From assembly GCF_003867015.1 (NCBI RefSeq), contig NZ_CP032548.1:2981001-3045000 (forward strand): a stretch of DNA of 64,000 nucleotides, written 5' to 3'. Shown in pieces: positions 1 through 8,041 of the stretch (position 1 is its first letter; every line of letters starts with the position of its first letter). Source of the stretch: Tenacibaculum singaporense (GTDB lineage: Bacteria > Bacteroidota > Bacteroidia > Flavobacteriales > Flavobacteriaceae). A model generated the notes under the pieces. It saw nothing but the letters and a program-made list of their open reading frames with translations, had not been told where the DNA came from and searched no databases. A program made the position numbers and the translations under genes.

Positions 1-134
1 CTCTCTAGTAAATTTTCACCATTTATAGCTCTTTGTCTTAGTTCTTCAAAAATTTTTCTAGTTCTTATTTGCTCACCCTCAGAACCGTTTTTAAAATCCA
101 ATTCTTCAGGAGAATAATGCTTTTTCTTTTTCAT
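1..134 (-). CDS. Partial hypothetical protein (N-terminal 44 residues), integrative element
   Basis: An open frame starts at the ATG at 132-134 and runs leftward off the window. The visible peptide is lysine-rich at the start (MKKKKHYSPEELDF) and then mixed charged (EGEQIRTRKIFEELRQRAI), which suggests a soluble cytoplasmic protein. I do not recognise the family. It is co-oriented with the GNAT-like gene at 199-759 and belongs to the mobile element. It is too short for any functional call. Confidence 0.45.
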   Translation of the reverse strand, partial: MKKKKHYSPEELDFKNGSEGEQIRTRKIFEELRQRAINGENLLE

Positions 135-198
135 TTAAAGTCGATAATTATTATATTTTTTATGTACTGATATTTTAATAATGATGAGTGCTATATAA

Positions 199-759
199 TT
201 AACTGAGAATCTTTTGAATTGAACCATTGTTATCAGAGAAATAATTAACTTCAAATCCCATTTTAGAGTAAAATGCAATTAATCTATCCTTGTGGTCATA
301 ATCATTACTACTAAGTTCACCAGTAATTTTATTTATATTGTTGTTTTTTGCAATTTTAAAAAGATGATTCATAGCGACTTCTCCGTGACCATTACTATTA
401 CCACCTTGTATATCTTTTATAAAGTATTCACCTTCTCTTTTTATAGCCCATAGAACTAATTCTCGATTCAAATTATACTCAATGTTATCTATGTTAAATA
501 TTTCAATTTCACATTCTCCTGCTTTGATTGCAGTAAGAATATTAACTCCTTTTTTTGTTTTTTCAATAAAACTTTTAGAATTAGGATGAACCCTATCGTT
601 TAGTAAAAAGCTAATACGTTTAAATCTATTTCTTTCAAATTTTAAGTCGCTTTCAAGAGCTTTTTTTTTCTTTTCTAGTGAGTAGGTTTTTTTAAGGTAT
701 TTGTTTTTTAAAGCTTCAAACTCTTTGACCTTTTTGTTGAATAGTAATCTAAATATCAT
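199..759 (-). CDS. GNAT-like acetyltransferase domain protein with N-terminal coiled coil
   Basis: 186 residues. The first ~50 residues are a very lysine-rich helix predicted to form a coiled coil (LEKKKKALESDLKFERNRF). The C-terminal ~80 residues have the GNAT pattern: a beta strand (EYFIKDIQGG), a GHGEVAMNHLFKIAKN stretch resembling the acetyl-CoA pyrophosphate loop and helix, then a strand and LIAFYSKMGFEV, which is the typical N-x-x-x-x-F-Y-x-x-x-G-F end of the fold. The substrate is unknown. It lies alone between the partial gene and the divergent recombination module of the element. The GNAT call comes from motif shape only and could be a distant or degenerate member. Confidence 0.6.
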   Translation of the reverse strand: MIFRLLFNKKVKEFEALKNKYLKKTYSLEKKKKALESDLKFERNRFKRISFLLNDRVHPNSKSFIEKTKKGVNILTAIKAGECEIEIFNIDNIEYNLNRELVLWAIKREGEYFIKDIQGGNSNGHGEVAMNHLFKIAKNNNINKITGELSSNDYDHKDRLIAFYSKMGFEVNYFSDNNGSIQKILS

Positions 760-904
760 CTATATGGGGTATGTGTATTTAACAGTTTTAGTTTGAATTT
801 AAAAATAATGAAATATTTTAAACTTTTATATGAAAACTTCACAACTTGGCTAAAGTCAAAAAGCCAACTTTTGCCAAAAAAATATTTTTTAATTTTTTTT
901 ACAA

Positions 905-920
905 CTTTTTTCTGGAATAA
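905..920 (+). repeat. 16-bp direct repeat, copy 1
   Basis: C-T6-CTGGAATAA occurs here and again exactly at 7202-7217, in the same orientation. Both copies lie in intergenic DNA of the mobile element, one near the recombination module and one near the right end. This could be a binding site for an element-encoded protein. The function is inferred only. Confidence 0.5.
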
Positions 921-1007
921 GAATACTTGATAATTAAACAAACACTCCCCCCTTAGACTGAGGATGGCGGAGTACCCTCCCTATTGTTTAATTTAAAAAT
1001 TTAAATC

Positions 1008-1352
1008 ATGGTTACTATTAAAGGACACAAACAAAGAGAAAATTCAGAAGGAGAAAAGTTTAATGTATTAGTTGTTCAAGGAGGTGTTACTCCTGTAAAA
1101 AGTAAAGATACAGGAAGAATGTATTTTACAGCTAAAACAGCAACAGTTTCATGTACTTTCGACGAAAACATGTGTGAGGATTTAGTGGGGACAAAATTCC
1201 CTGGTGAGATTGTTAAAATAGAATGTGAACCATTCGAGTATGTTATTCCTGAAACAGGAGAGGTAATTACTCTAACACATCGTTGGGAGTATCGAGATGA
1301 AGTGTTGGAGGAAATTAACGAGCAGTTAATACCAGAGAGAGATGTGATATAA
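1008..1352 (+). CDS. Small element-encoded protein, possible ssDNA-binding (OB-fold-like)
   Basis: 114 residues, soluble, beta-rich and acidic (pattern FNVLVVQGGV, MYFTAKTATVSCTF, GEIVKIECEPFEYVIP). I do not recognise the family by sequence. Its size, alternating hydrophobic strands and position directly upstream of a Sak4-like recombinase ATPase would suit a single-strand-binding partner, but this is inference. A rho-independent terminator follows immediately, so it is probably transcribed partly independently of the next gene. Confidence 0.6.
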   Translation: MVTIKGHKQRENSEGEKFNVLVVQGGVTPVKSKDTGRMYFTAKTATVSCTFDENMCEDLVGTKFPGEIVKIECEPFEYVIPETGEVITLTHRWEYRDEVLEEINEQLIPERDVI

Positions 1353-1377
1353 TCACATTTTGATATTACTAATAATC

Positions 1378-1407
1378 AAAGAGCCATAATAGGCTCTTTT
1401 TTTTTTT
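1378..1407 (+). terminator. Rho-independent terminator after the 114-aa gene
   Basis: Perfect 8-bp stem AAAGAGCC/GGCTCTTT with a 6-nt loop, followed by an 11-T tract. A second small inverted repeat (ATGTGAT/ATCACAT, 1342-1358) sits just upstream over the stop codon. Confidence 0.85.
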
Positions 1408-1436
1408 GATATATACATTAATTAAAAATTCATTTT

Positions 1437-2327
1437 ATGAAACTACAACAAGCAAAGAAAGGACAAGTTAAACTCCGTATTGGTTTAAGTGGAGCTTCTG
1501 GTTTTGGTAAAACCTATTCAGCACTTTTATTAGCCTATGGTATTACCAATGATTGGAGAAAAATAGCTGTTATTGATACAGAAAATGGTTCAGCTAATCT
1601 GTATGCAGAACTAGGTAATTACAATACAGTTGCATTGCATTCACCTTATGCACCAGAAAGGTATATTGAAGCTATTGAATTGTGTGAAAAAGCACAAATA
1701 GAAGTAGTGGTAATTGATAGTATCACACACGAATGGTCAGGCACAGGTGGTTGTTTACAAATTCATGAGCAACTAGGAGGAAGGTTTCAAGATTGGGCAA
1801 AAGTAACACCAAGGCATCAAGCTTTTATAGATAAAATCTTACAATCAAACTGTCATATTATAACTACTGTTCGTAGAAAAATAGATTATTCTTTAGATGT
1901 TAATTCAAATGGAAAATCTAAAGTAATTAAGCATGGAACAAAAGAAATTACCCGAGAGGGATTTGAGTATGAACTGACAGTAAATTTTGAGTTAGTAAAT
2001 GATAAACATTTAGCAGTAGCAAGTAAAGATAGAACTGGCTTATTTATGAATAAACCTGAATTTATTATCTCTTCTGGAACTGGTAAACTACTAAAAAAAT
2101 GGTGTGATAGTGATACAACTATAGAAAATATTTTTAGTGAAATAAATCAATGTTTAACAGTTGAAGGATTGAGACACATTTATACTAAATACCCTAACCT
2201 TCAAGAAGCTATAAAAGAAAAGGTGTTAGAGAGAAAACAAGAAATAGAATCTTCTAATTCTGAAATTTTAGATAATAATAAAATCGTTGAATCCATAAAA
2301 CCAAGTAATAATGGAGTTAGTTCTTAA
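1437..2327 (+). CDS. Sak4-like / RecA-fold AAA ATPase (phage-type recombination)
   Basis: 296 residues. Walker A GASGFGKT lies at about residues 19-26 and a Walker B strand VEVVVIDSIT at about 95-104. The next conserved segment (HIITTVRRKIDY) fits the RecA-like strand with polar sensor residues. This arrangement matches the AAA_24 / Sak4 family of short RecA-like ATPases found in phages and integrative elements, which promote single-strand annealing with SSB. It overlaps the DUF3871 gene by 17 nt, so the two are translationally coupled. The C-terminal ~60 residues are low-complexity and element-specific. The ATPase is clear; the recombinase role is inferred from family and context. Confidence 0.75.
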   Translation: MKLQQAKKGQVKLRIGLSGASGFGKTYSALLLAYGITNDWRKIAVIDTENGSANLYAELGNYNTVALHSPYAPERYIEAIELCEKAQIEVVVIDSITHEWSGTGGCLQIHEQLGGRFQDWAKVTPRHQAFIDKILQSNCHIITTVRRKIDYSLDVNSNGKSKVIKHGTKEITREGFEYELTVNFELVNDKHLAVASKDRTGLFMNKPEFIISSGTGKLLKKWCDSDTTIENIFSEINQCLTVEGLRHIYTKYPNLQEAIKEKVLERKQEIESSNSEILDNNKIVESIKPSNNGVSS

Positions 2328-3297
2328 TAACGTAAATTCTCAATCGAATCAAATAGTTCCAGAAAAGAGAGATAAGTCAAAATTTAAAAATCCTTTTATA
2401 GAAGCTAATACAAAAGAGGTTACTGTTCAGCATTTGGTTAATGACACTATTTTACCTGTATTCTCAAAAGACAATGAAGTTACTATTAGTCATGCAGAGT
2501 TTATAAATACTACAATAGAAGCGTTAGAGCAAGTATTCCCTATTCACCAATTCAATGAGCCTAATGTTAGAGTTTCTCATATTGTAAAGGGAAGAATACC
2601 TAGTGCTATTGGTAAACCTGTTAAAGAACTACAAGAACATGAGAAAACTATCTATTATGAAAGAATGGCTTTCTGTATTGAAATACCAAGTATTAAGCAA
2701 AATATTAATGGTAATGATTTATCACTTGTAGTTGGAGGTGTAAGAGCTTTTAATAATGAGAATTTATATAGTAAAAAATCATATGAAAAGTTTAAAGTTT
2801 TTATTGGTTTTGTGAATGCAGTATGTACAAATTTATGTGTTGCTACTGATGGTTTTAAAGATGATTTAAAGGTGCTAAATACTAGTGATTTACAGCAAGG
2901 AATAATTAATCTTTTTAAAGCTTATAACCAAGAGAAGCATTTTGGAAATATGGAAAGGTTAAGTAAGTATTATTTATCAATGGAACAAGTGGCTCACTTA
3001 ATCGGTAAGATGAAAATGTATCAATATTTAAACACTTCCGAGAAGAAACATTTATTTCCTTTGGATTTTAATGATACTCAAATTAATACTATTGCTAAAA
3101 ACTACTTCAAGGATGAAAACTTCAATGTTTCTCCAGAAGGTATGATAAACTTATGGGAGCTATATAACTTATTTACTGGAGCAGTAAAAAGTACCTACAT
3201 AGATACTTTTCTGCAACGTGAGTTACGAGCATACGAGTTTATCCAAGAACTAGCTAATTCATTACAAAATGAACAGCCTAATTTTTTTCTCCATTAA
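2311..3297 (+). CDS. DUF3871 family protein
   Basis: 328 residues, matching by overall pattern the Bacteroidota DUF3871 family (HIVKGRIPSAIGKP, LVVGGVRAFNNENLY, FKVFIGFVNAVCTNLCV, then a helical C-terminus). The family is known from plasmids and integrative elements, resembles DUF932-type phage/plasmid proteins, and has no established function. It starts inside the end of the Sak4-like ATPase gene, indicating one transcript and probably a shared role in element DNA metabolism. Confidence 0.75.
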   Translation: MELVLNNVNSQSNQIVPEKRDKSKFKNPFIEANTKEVTVQHLVNDTILPVFSKDNEVTISHAEFINTTIEALEQVFPIHQFNEPNVRVSHIVKGRIPSAIGKPVKELQEHEKTIYYERMAFCIEIPSIKQNINGNDLSLVVGGVRAFNNENLYSKKSYEKFKVFIGFVNAVCTNLCVATDGFKDDLKVLNTSDLQQGIINLFKAYNQEKHFGNMERLSKYYLSMEQVAHLIGKMKMYQYLNTSEKKHLFPLDFNDTQINTIAKNYFKDENFNVSPEGMINLWELYNLFTGAVKSTYIDTFLQRELRAYEFIQELANSLQNEQPNFFLH

Positions 3298-3352
3298 TAT
3301 AGTATAGCTAAAAGTGATAAAATATTATGTTAGATTTTGGAGAAAATGAGAT

Positions 3353-3610
3353 ATGAGAAAAAATGAAATAGTATCGTTTAATAAATATTATGCACCTAAT
3401 AGAATTTTAGTTGTTACTTCTTGGAATAAATTAATTAGTCTGCATTGCCCTTTCCCTGTACAGTTTTTGTACAATGTTGATAGGTTCAAAAAAAATCAAA
3501 TAGTGATAGTAGAAGCTACTGCATTAGCCCAAAATGGAAAATACGTATTCAAAATTAAGGGTAAATGGTTTTTCTACTATCATTTTGAAATACTTTGTTA
3601 TAATATATAG
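3353..3610 (+). CDS. Hypothetical small protein of the integrative element
   Basis: 85 residues, basic and aromatic-rich, no transmembrane segment or recognisable motif. It lies 55 bp downstream of the DUF3871 gene on the same strand and is followed by ~170 bp of AT-rich DNA before the convergent helicase gene. It may be a real small element gene, but coding evidence is limited to an uninterrupted frame. Confidence 0.4.
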   Translation: MRKNEIVSFNKYYAPNRILVVTSWNKLISLHCPFPVQFLYNVDRFKKNQIVIVEATALAQNGKYVFKIKGKWFFYYHFEILCYNI

Positions 3611-3781
3611 CTAAAAGTAATTCTTGAAGTTTATGTTGCATTTTGGGTAAACTCTTTTGAGACTTTTTCTTCTTAAAAAAATGCTGAAAACGAGTGTGAA
3701 TTAATCTCAGTTTAAATCCACCCCATCTAACTTGATATTTATATAAAAGTAACTTTTTACGAGGGTTAGTTTGGGTGGATT

Positions 3782-5971
3782 TTAACAGAGAGTAAAAAAA
3801 TCATCATCAAGATTTTTACAAATAATTAATTTGGGATTCGACAGGATTTTATTTTTCTCTGGAACCCCCCAAAAAGCACCGCCTTCTTTATTCATAGCTA
3901 TTTGTTTTGAAGTAATTAAATCTAAATATTTTTTCCTTTCTGGAAGAACTAAATCATCTTTATTTAATTCTTTTTCGAATATAACTGATGATATGTTTTT
4001 CCCATTAGATTGTATTCTCTTTTCTTTTTTACTTTTTGTTAAAAACAAAGCATCAACTAAGCATTCTACTCTTTCATTAATAAACCCATCTTTATTAGTT
4101 AATTCAAAAGGTAGCTCTTTAAATATTTCCAAAGATGAGAATCTATTAGTTAAGAATAATGCCAATTCAGAAACAACTGCATTATCTTTTTTTAAACAAA
4201 ATTCGAAAGTGTTTTTTAAAAGCTTAAATATTGCTTTTTGTAATGGATTTAGAATAGCAGATTCAAGTTTATAAACGAATTGATATTCATAATTTAAAAT
4301 TTTTATTTCGGTATGTGTATCAATAAACCAACTGAAATATAGAGTTAGTAAGATTTTATTAAGTTCTCTTTTTGACTTTCTACTTGTAAGGTAAATAGTT
4401 TCAGGTAATGATTTAATATACTCATAATTTCCAATAACAGGAACTAACAATTTCCCTTCAAAATAAGGAGATGATATTATTTTGGTAACTTCTGGTTTTA
4501 TCTTAATATCTTTCAAATTCAGATATCTTCCTATTTTGTTATTATAAATATTCGAGTTATATCTATCTATACCTTTACCTTGAATGATTTCATAAGAAAA
4601 TTGCTCGTGATTCTGGATGAATTGATTGCTATATCCTTCTAAAATTTGTTCTAATTTTCCTTTTTCAATTTTATCACTTAAAGTGTCTTTATTGGTATCT
4701 AGCGTCTTTAATTCAGTAGAAATATCAGAGTAGCTATCTAATGCTTCTTTTAATAAAACAGGAGACTTATATCTCTTACTACGTTGTTTTTCTAAATATG
4801 AATATTGCATTAAATATCTTAATACAAGTTGTTTGATAATATCATTTTGAGTACCAACATCAGATAAAATACTATTTGTATAATTTTGAGGAATACCTAA
4901 CATGTAAACAGTTTCAATCAGTGATGTTAATGTGTCAAATTCAGATTTTAATTGAGTGGTGATTTCACCATCATTTCCTTTTTCTGAACTTTTATTAACG
5001 ACGTCAATATTAATATCTAATTTTTGTCTAAAACGTTTTGAGAACTGTTTAATCTCTTTAGGGTTTGACTCGAATAGAACTAAAGCTCTACCTATCTTTT
5101 TATTTTTAATATTAGCACCTGTACTAATTACACTTGTACATATTAAAAAGTTGATATTTTCATCAATAGTCATTTCCTTTACAAGTTGCTTGTATGTTTT
5201 CTCTTGCTTATGATGAGAGGTTAAAGCTTTTGATTGATATCCTAATTCTTGAAGCTTAATATTAATTTCTTCGCATTGTTTAGTGCTATTTATAAAAATA
5301 GTATTCAAATAATCTTTTGAGAAATCAATAGAGACACTTTCAGCAAAAGAGATAGCTAAATCAACAGCAGACTTTTTTGAGTTAAATATGTTAACTGTAG
5401 CTTTTTTTTCATTCTCTTTCTTAACTTTAATTTGAGTTAATTTAAACAATTTGTTAATGTATTCATCAGGTGTTCCTGTCATTAAAACTACTTTAGATTT
5501 TGATTGAAGTAATAGTGAAACTTCTGCATCAAAGTAACCTGTATTAATAGAGTCATTTTTTGAAGGATAACAATACCCTAGTGAATGAGCTTCATCTAAA
5601 ACAATAATATCGTTTTCATTTAAATCATTGATAATATGCTTTAGACTCTGATAAGTGCTACATATAATTTTATCTGTATCAAGTAAAGTTTTTCTTTCAG
5701 AACTAGAATTTAAGATTAAATCTATTTTGTAGCCTTTCTCTTTAAGGTCAGTTTCAAATTGAGATTGAATTATTAAAAAAGGAGCACAAAATATCAATCT
5801 ACCTTTTCTTTTATTATTCTTTAAGTCAATTCCTATTTCTACAAATAAAGACGTTTTACCTGTACCAGGGTTTGAGTCAATTAAAATCGTTTTATTACTA
5901 TCAATTATATCTAAAACTTTAGCTTTATAATATGAAAGATATTCACCTTTAGTTAATTGTAATTCAATCAT
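3782..5971 (-). CDS. DEAD/DEAH-box superfamily 2 helicase of the integrative element
   Basis: 729 residues. Motif I (SNPGTGKTSLF) is near residue 35, motif II (VLDEAHSLGY) near residue 125, motif III (LMTGTP) near 165, and C-terminal helicase motifs such as FINSTKQCEEI, LICTSVISTGANI and KQFSKRFRQ follow between about 225 and 325. The last ~350 residues show no recognised domain. It begins 1 bp after the end of the RepA-like ATPase gene, so the pair forms one operon. It probably unwinds DNA for replication or transfer of the element. Confidence 0.8.
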   Translation of the reverse strand: MIELQLTKGEYLSYYKAKVLDIIDSNKTILIDSNPGTGKTSLFVEIGIDLKNNKRKGRLIFCAPFLIIQSQFETDLKEKGYKIDLILNSSSERKTLLDTDKIICSTYQSLKHIINDLNENDIIVLDEAHSLGYCYPSKNDSINTGYFDAEVSLLLQSKSKVVLMTGTPDEYINKLFKLTQIKVKKENEKKATVNIFNSKKSAVDLAISFAESVSIDFSKDYLNTIFINSTKQCEEINIKLQELGYQSKALTSHHKQEKTYKQLVKEMTIDENINFLICTSVISTGANIKNKKIGRALVLFESNPKEIKQFSKRFRQKLDINIDVVNKSSEKGNDGEITTQLKSEFDTLTSLIETVYMLGIPQNYTNSILSDVGTQNDIIKQLVLRYLMQYSYLEKQRSKRYKSPVLLKEALDSYSDISTELKTLDTNKDTLSDKIEKGKLEQILEGYSNQFIQNHEQFSYEIIQGKGIDRYNSNIYNNKIGRYLNLKDIKIKPEVTKIISSPYFEGKLLVPVIGNYEYIKSLPETIYLTSRKSKRELNKILLTLYFSWFIDTHTEIKILNYEYQFVYKLESAILNPLQKAIFKLLKNTFEFCLKKDNAVVSELALFLTNRFSSLEIFKELPFELTNKDGFINERVECLVDALFLTKSKKEKRIQSNGKNISSVIFEKELNKDDLVLPERKKYLDLITSKQIAMNKEGGAFWGVPEKNKILSNPKLIICKNLDDDFFTLC

Positions 5972-5972
5972 A

Positions 5973-7118
5973 TTATTTCTTTTCAGATTGTAATCTTAAT
6001 CTTTTTAAAATCCCCATTTTATTTTCACCTTGTTGGTTTTTACATATTGTTTCAACAGTTGATTTACTAATAGATAATCCCTCATTAGTTAATTGTTCTG
6101 CAATTTTCCTAAGAGGTACATCTTTCTCTTTCAACTCCAAAACTCTTTTTATTATTTCAGGATTATTAGATTTAGTTCCTGAAAGTTTTTTTGCTACAAT
6201 ATTTGAATTTTCAAAAAGTAGAGTATTATTATCAAGCTCTAAAAGCTGACCAGTCTTCTTGTATTTAGATTCTAAAAAATTAGATTTTAAAACCCATAAA
6301 GCTGTATGTTTTCCTTTAGGTCTTAACTCTAAAACAGACCTCATTTTTGCTTCAAAAGCTTGTGAACCTATAATGTTATCTTTTGAAGGTTCATTTTTTT
6401 GAGTTCTTTTACCTGTATGATGTAGAAAAATTATCAAACACCCATACTTCTTAGCTAGTTTATCATATTGATTTAGGAAAGTTCTAACTTGGGTATTTGC
6501 ATTGATTTCTTTAGTAAATACATCTGTAAATGCATCAATAACAATTAAATCTACAGGATTGTGTTTTAACTTACTCTCTAATACACTAAGTAATTCAGTA
6601 GTATCAAATATAAAATCTAAATTATTTAAATTTTCGATATTAACATTATCATTCTTAGCAATTATACCATCAATCTGTTTTCTTATTGAATAACTAATGG
6701 AGTTAGAATCATCCTCTGTACTCACAAAAATTACTTTTTTATGTTTTGGTTTTAATTCATATCCAAGAAATGTTTCATTTTCCAAAACTATAGAAATAGA
6801 TAACTGTCTTAAAAAAGTAGATTTCCCACTGTCAGAAGTTCCAACCAATGATGCTAACCCTACAAGTTGTAGAAAAGGATCTAATAAACGTGGGATCTTT
6901 GTTGTTTTAAAGTTGTATAACTCTAATGCAGAATAGTTTGTTTTATCACTACTGGTAGTAAGTGAGGCGTTAGCCTTTTGTTTTTTGCTTTTTTTAAGCT
7001 TTTCAAGTTTCTGATTGTCAATGTCCCCATTTTCATTTAAAATTTTCATCAGTTCTGTCACCTCAATTCCTTCAGGGAAACTTTGCTCTATTTCATTGTG
7101 CTTGTTTTTTTCAGACAT
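5973..7118 (-). CDS. RepA-like hexameric helicase / AAA_25 ATPase
   Basis: 381 residues. Walker A GTSDSGKST lies at about residues 93-101 and Walker B DLIVIDAFTDVF near 190, followed by CLIIFLHHTGKR, a typical RecA-fold sensor strand of the RepA/RSF1010-type replicative helicase family. The C-terminal ~60 residues (IIKRVLELKEKDVPLRKIAEQLTNEG) resemble a helix-turn-helix. It is the first gene of the helicase operon and reads away from the attachment site. A role in element replication is likely from family and context. Confidence 0.75.
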   Translation of the reverse strand: MSEKNKHNEIEQSFPEGIEVTELMKILNENGDIDNQKLEKLKKSKKQKANASLTTSSDKTNYSALELYNFKTTKIPRLLDPFLQLVGLASLVGTSDSGKSTFLRQLSISIVLENETFLGYELKPKHKKVIFVSTEDDSNSISYSIRKQIDGIIAKNDNVNIENLNNLDFIFDTTELLSVLESKLKHNPVDLIVIDAFTDVFTKEINANTQVRTFLNQYDKLAKKYGCLIIFLHHTGKRTQKNEPSKDNIIGSQAFEAKMRSVLELRPKGKHTALWVLKSNFLESKYKKTGQLLELDNNTLLFENSNIVAKKLSGTKSNNPEIIKRVLELKEKDVPLRKIAEQLTNEGLSISKSTVETICKNQQGENKMGILKRLRLQSEKK

Positions 7119-7142
7119 ACAAAATCAATTATAATTATTTTG

Positions 7143-7177
7143 TGTCCAAAATATATATTTATATATAGGACAGGACA
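7143..7177. promoter_or_regulatory. Inverted repeat / operator or origin candidate upstream of the RepA-like gene
   Basis: TGTCC (7143-7147) is mirrored by GGACA (7168-7172) across 20 bp of pure A/T, and GGACA repeats at once (7173-7177). It lies 25-60 bp upstream of the RepA-like gene start. An AT-rich core with flanking repeats suits an operator or a replication origin for that protein. No experimental support is visible. Confidence 0.35.
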
Positions 7178-7201
7178 CCTATTTTCTTTCAATTACTTTT
7201 C

Positions 7202-7217
7202 CTTTTTTCTGGAATAA
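7202..7217 (+). repeat. 16-bp direct repeat, copy 2
   Basis: Exact copy of the 16-mer at 905-920, ~120 bp inside the right end of the element. Together with the first copy it may mark integrase or accessory-protein binding. Confidence 0.5.
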
Positions 7218-7335
7218 AAACTAATTTAACAAAAAATACATCTAAAAACATGGCAAAAGACACACTTTTAGGCATACAACTAAAATATAAAACAGTTAAG
7301 ATATTAATAATCAATAAATAAAGTATTAAATATAA

Positions 7336-7353
7336 AATCCCTCTTTCTCCGCA
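7336..7353 (+). other. attR: 3' end of a tRNA-Ser gene at the right boundary of the integrative element
   Basis: AATCCCTCTTTCTCCGCA reads as the end of the T-loop (AAT), the T-stem 3' strand (CCCTC), the acceptor 3' strand (TTTCTCC) and a G discriminator, as in Bacteroidota tRNA-Ser. No upstream tRNA body is present; element DNA precedes it. The next bases form a strong terminator, as expected for the original tRNA transcription unit. This is what integration into a tRNA 3' end leaves at the distal junction. The intact tRNA is expected at the other end of the element, left of the window. Confidence 0.75.
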
Positions 7354-7355
7354 AG

Positions 7356-7384
7356 TCCGAAGCGAAAGCTTCGGATTTTTTTTT
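7356..7384 (+). terminator. Terminator of the disrupted tRNA-Ser unit
   Basis: Perfect 8-bp stem TCCGAAGC/GCTTCGGA closed by a GAAA tetraloop and followed by nine T. It sits 2 nt after the tRNA 3' fragment. Confidence 0.9.
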
Positions 7385-7396
7385 AGGGGATTAAAG

Positions 7397-7428
7397 AAAA
7401 AAAGCTTACAAATTTGTAAGCTTTTTTT
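7397..7428. terminator. Bidirectional terminator-like palindrome
   Basis: Perfect palindrome with core AAGCTTACAAA/TTTGTAAGCTT, A-rich on the left and T-rich on the right. It lies downstream of the minus-strand PAP2 gene and can terminate from both sides. Confidence 0.75.
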
Positions 7429-7466
7429 ATTAATTAGAAACAGTAACGTTTCTTATAACCTTAATA

Positions 7467-8039
7467 CTACTCTTTCCCTAACCCAATTCTCTTCTCTAAA
7501 GCTAAGTATCCAAAATAAAATAGTGTTCCTAAAATTACCCCTGAAACATATCCTGTAGTTACGTCTACTGGAAAATGTACACCTAGGTATATCCTACTGT
7601 ATCCGAAAATCAAAGGAAATAAAATCATTAAGTAAATTAACCTAATGTGCTTTCTCAACAATAGAATTATAAAAGTTGTTATTGTAGTAGATAACGAAGC
7701 ATGACCAGACCAGAAACTATATCCTCTTGGTTTATATGTAAAGCCTCTCAAATACTCTTTCAAGCCTTCTGTATTACATGGTCTAATTCTTTCTGTAGAA
7801 TTTTTAATCAAGTTTGTAAATTGATCAGAAAAAGCAACAATAACCGCTATAAATAACACTGTAAATAATCCTTTTTTCCACCCAAACTGTTTAAACACTA
7901 AAAACAGCACAAAAGCAAACAAAGGCGTCCAAGTAAATTGATTGGTTATTGTTAACCAAAAACCATCCCATTGCTCACTTCCTAAATTGTTAAGATAAAT
8001 TAAAAGTTCTTTATCTTTTTGTATAATATTTTCTATCAA
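7467..8039 (-). CDS. PAP2-family membrane phosphatase
   Basis: 190 residues with about five membrane segments. The three phosphatase motifs are present: KNSTERIRPC (C1, ~81-90), YSFWSGHASLSTT (C2 with catalytic His, ~106-118) and SRIYLGVHFPVDVTTG (C3 with nucleophilic His, ~148-163). This family dephosphorylates undecaprenyl diphosphate or phosphatidic-acid-type lipids at the inner membrane; which one cannot be told. It begins 2 bp after the cyclophilin-FKBP gene and is the last gene of the nrnA-gldI operon. Confidence 0.85.
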   Translation of the reverse strand: MIENIIQKDKELLIYLNNLGSEQWDGFWLTITNQFTWTPLFAFVLFLVFKQFGWKKGLFTVLFIAVIVAFSDQFTNLIKNSTERIRPCNTEGLKEYLRGFTYKPRGYSFWSGHASLSTTITTFIILLLRKHIRLIYLMILFPLIFGYSRIYLGVHFPVDVTTGYVSGVILGTLFYFGYLALEKRIGLGKE

Positions 8040-8041
8040 AA

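Noticed and set aside
756..941. 61-codon minus-strand frame upstream of the GNAT-like gene
   Set aside because: Translates pure A/T-rich DNA into Lys/Phe-rich sequence with no family features. More likely upstream non-coding DNA.
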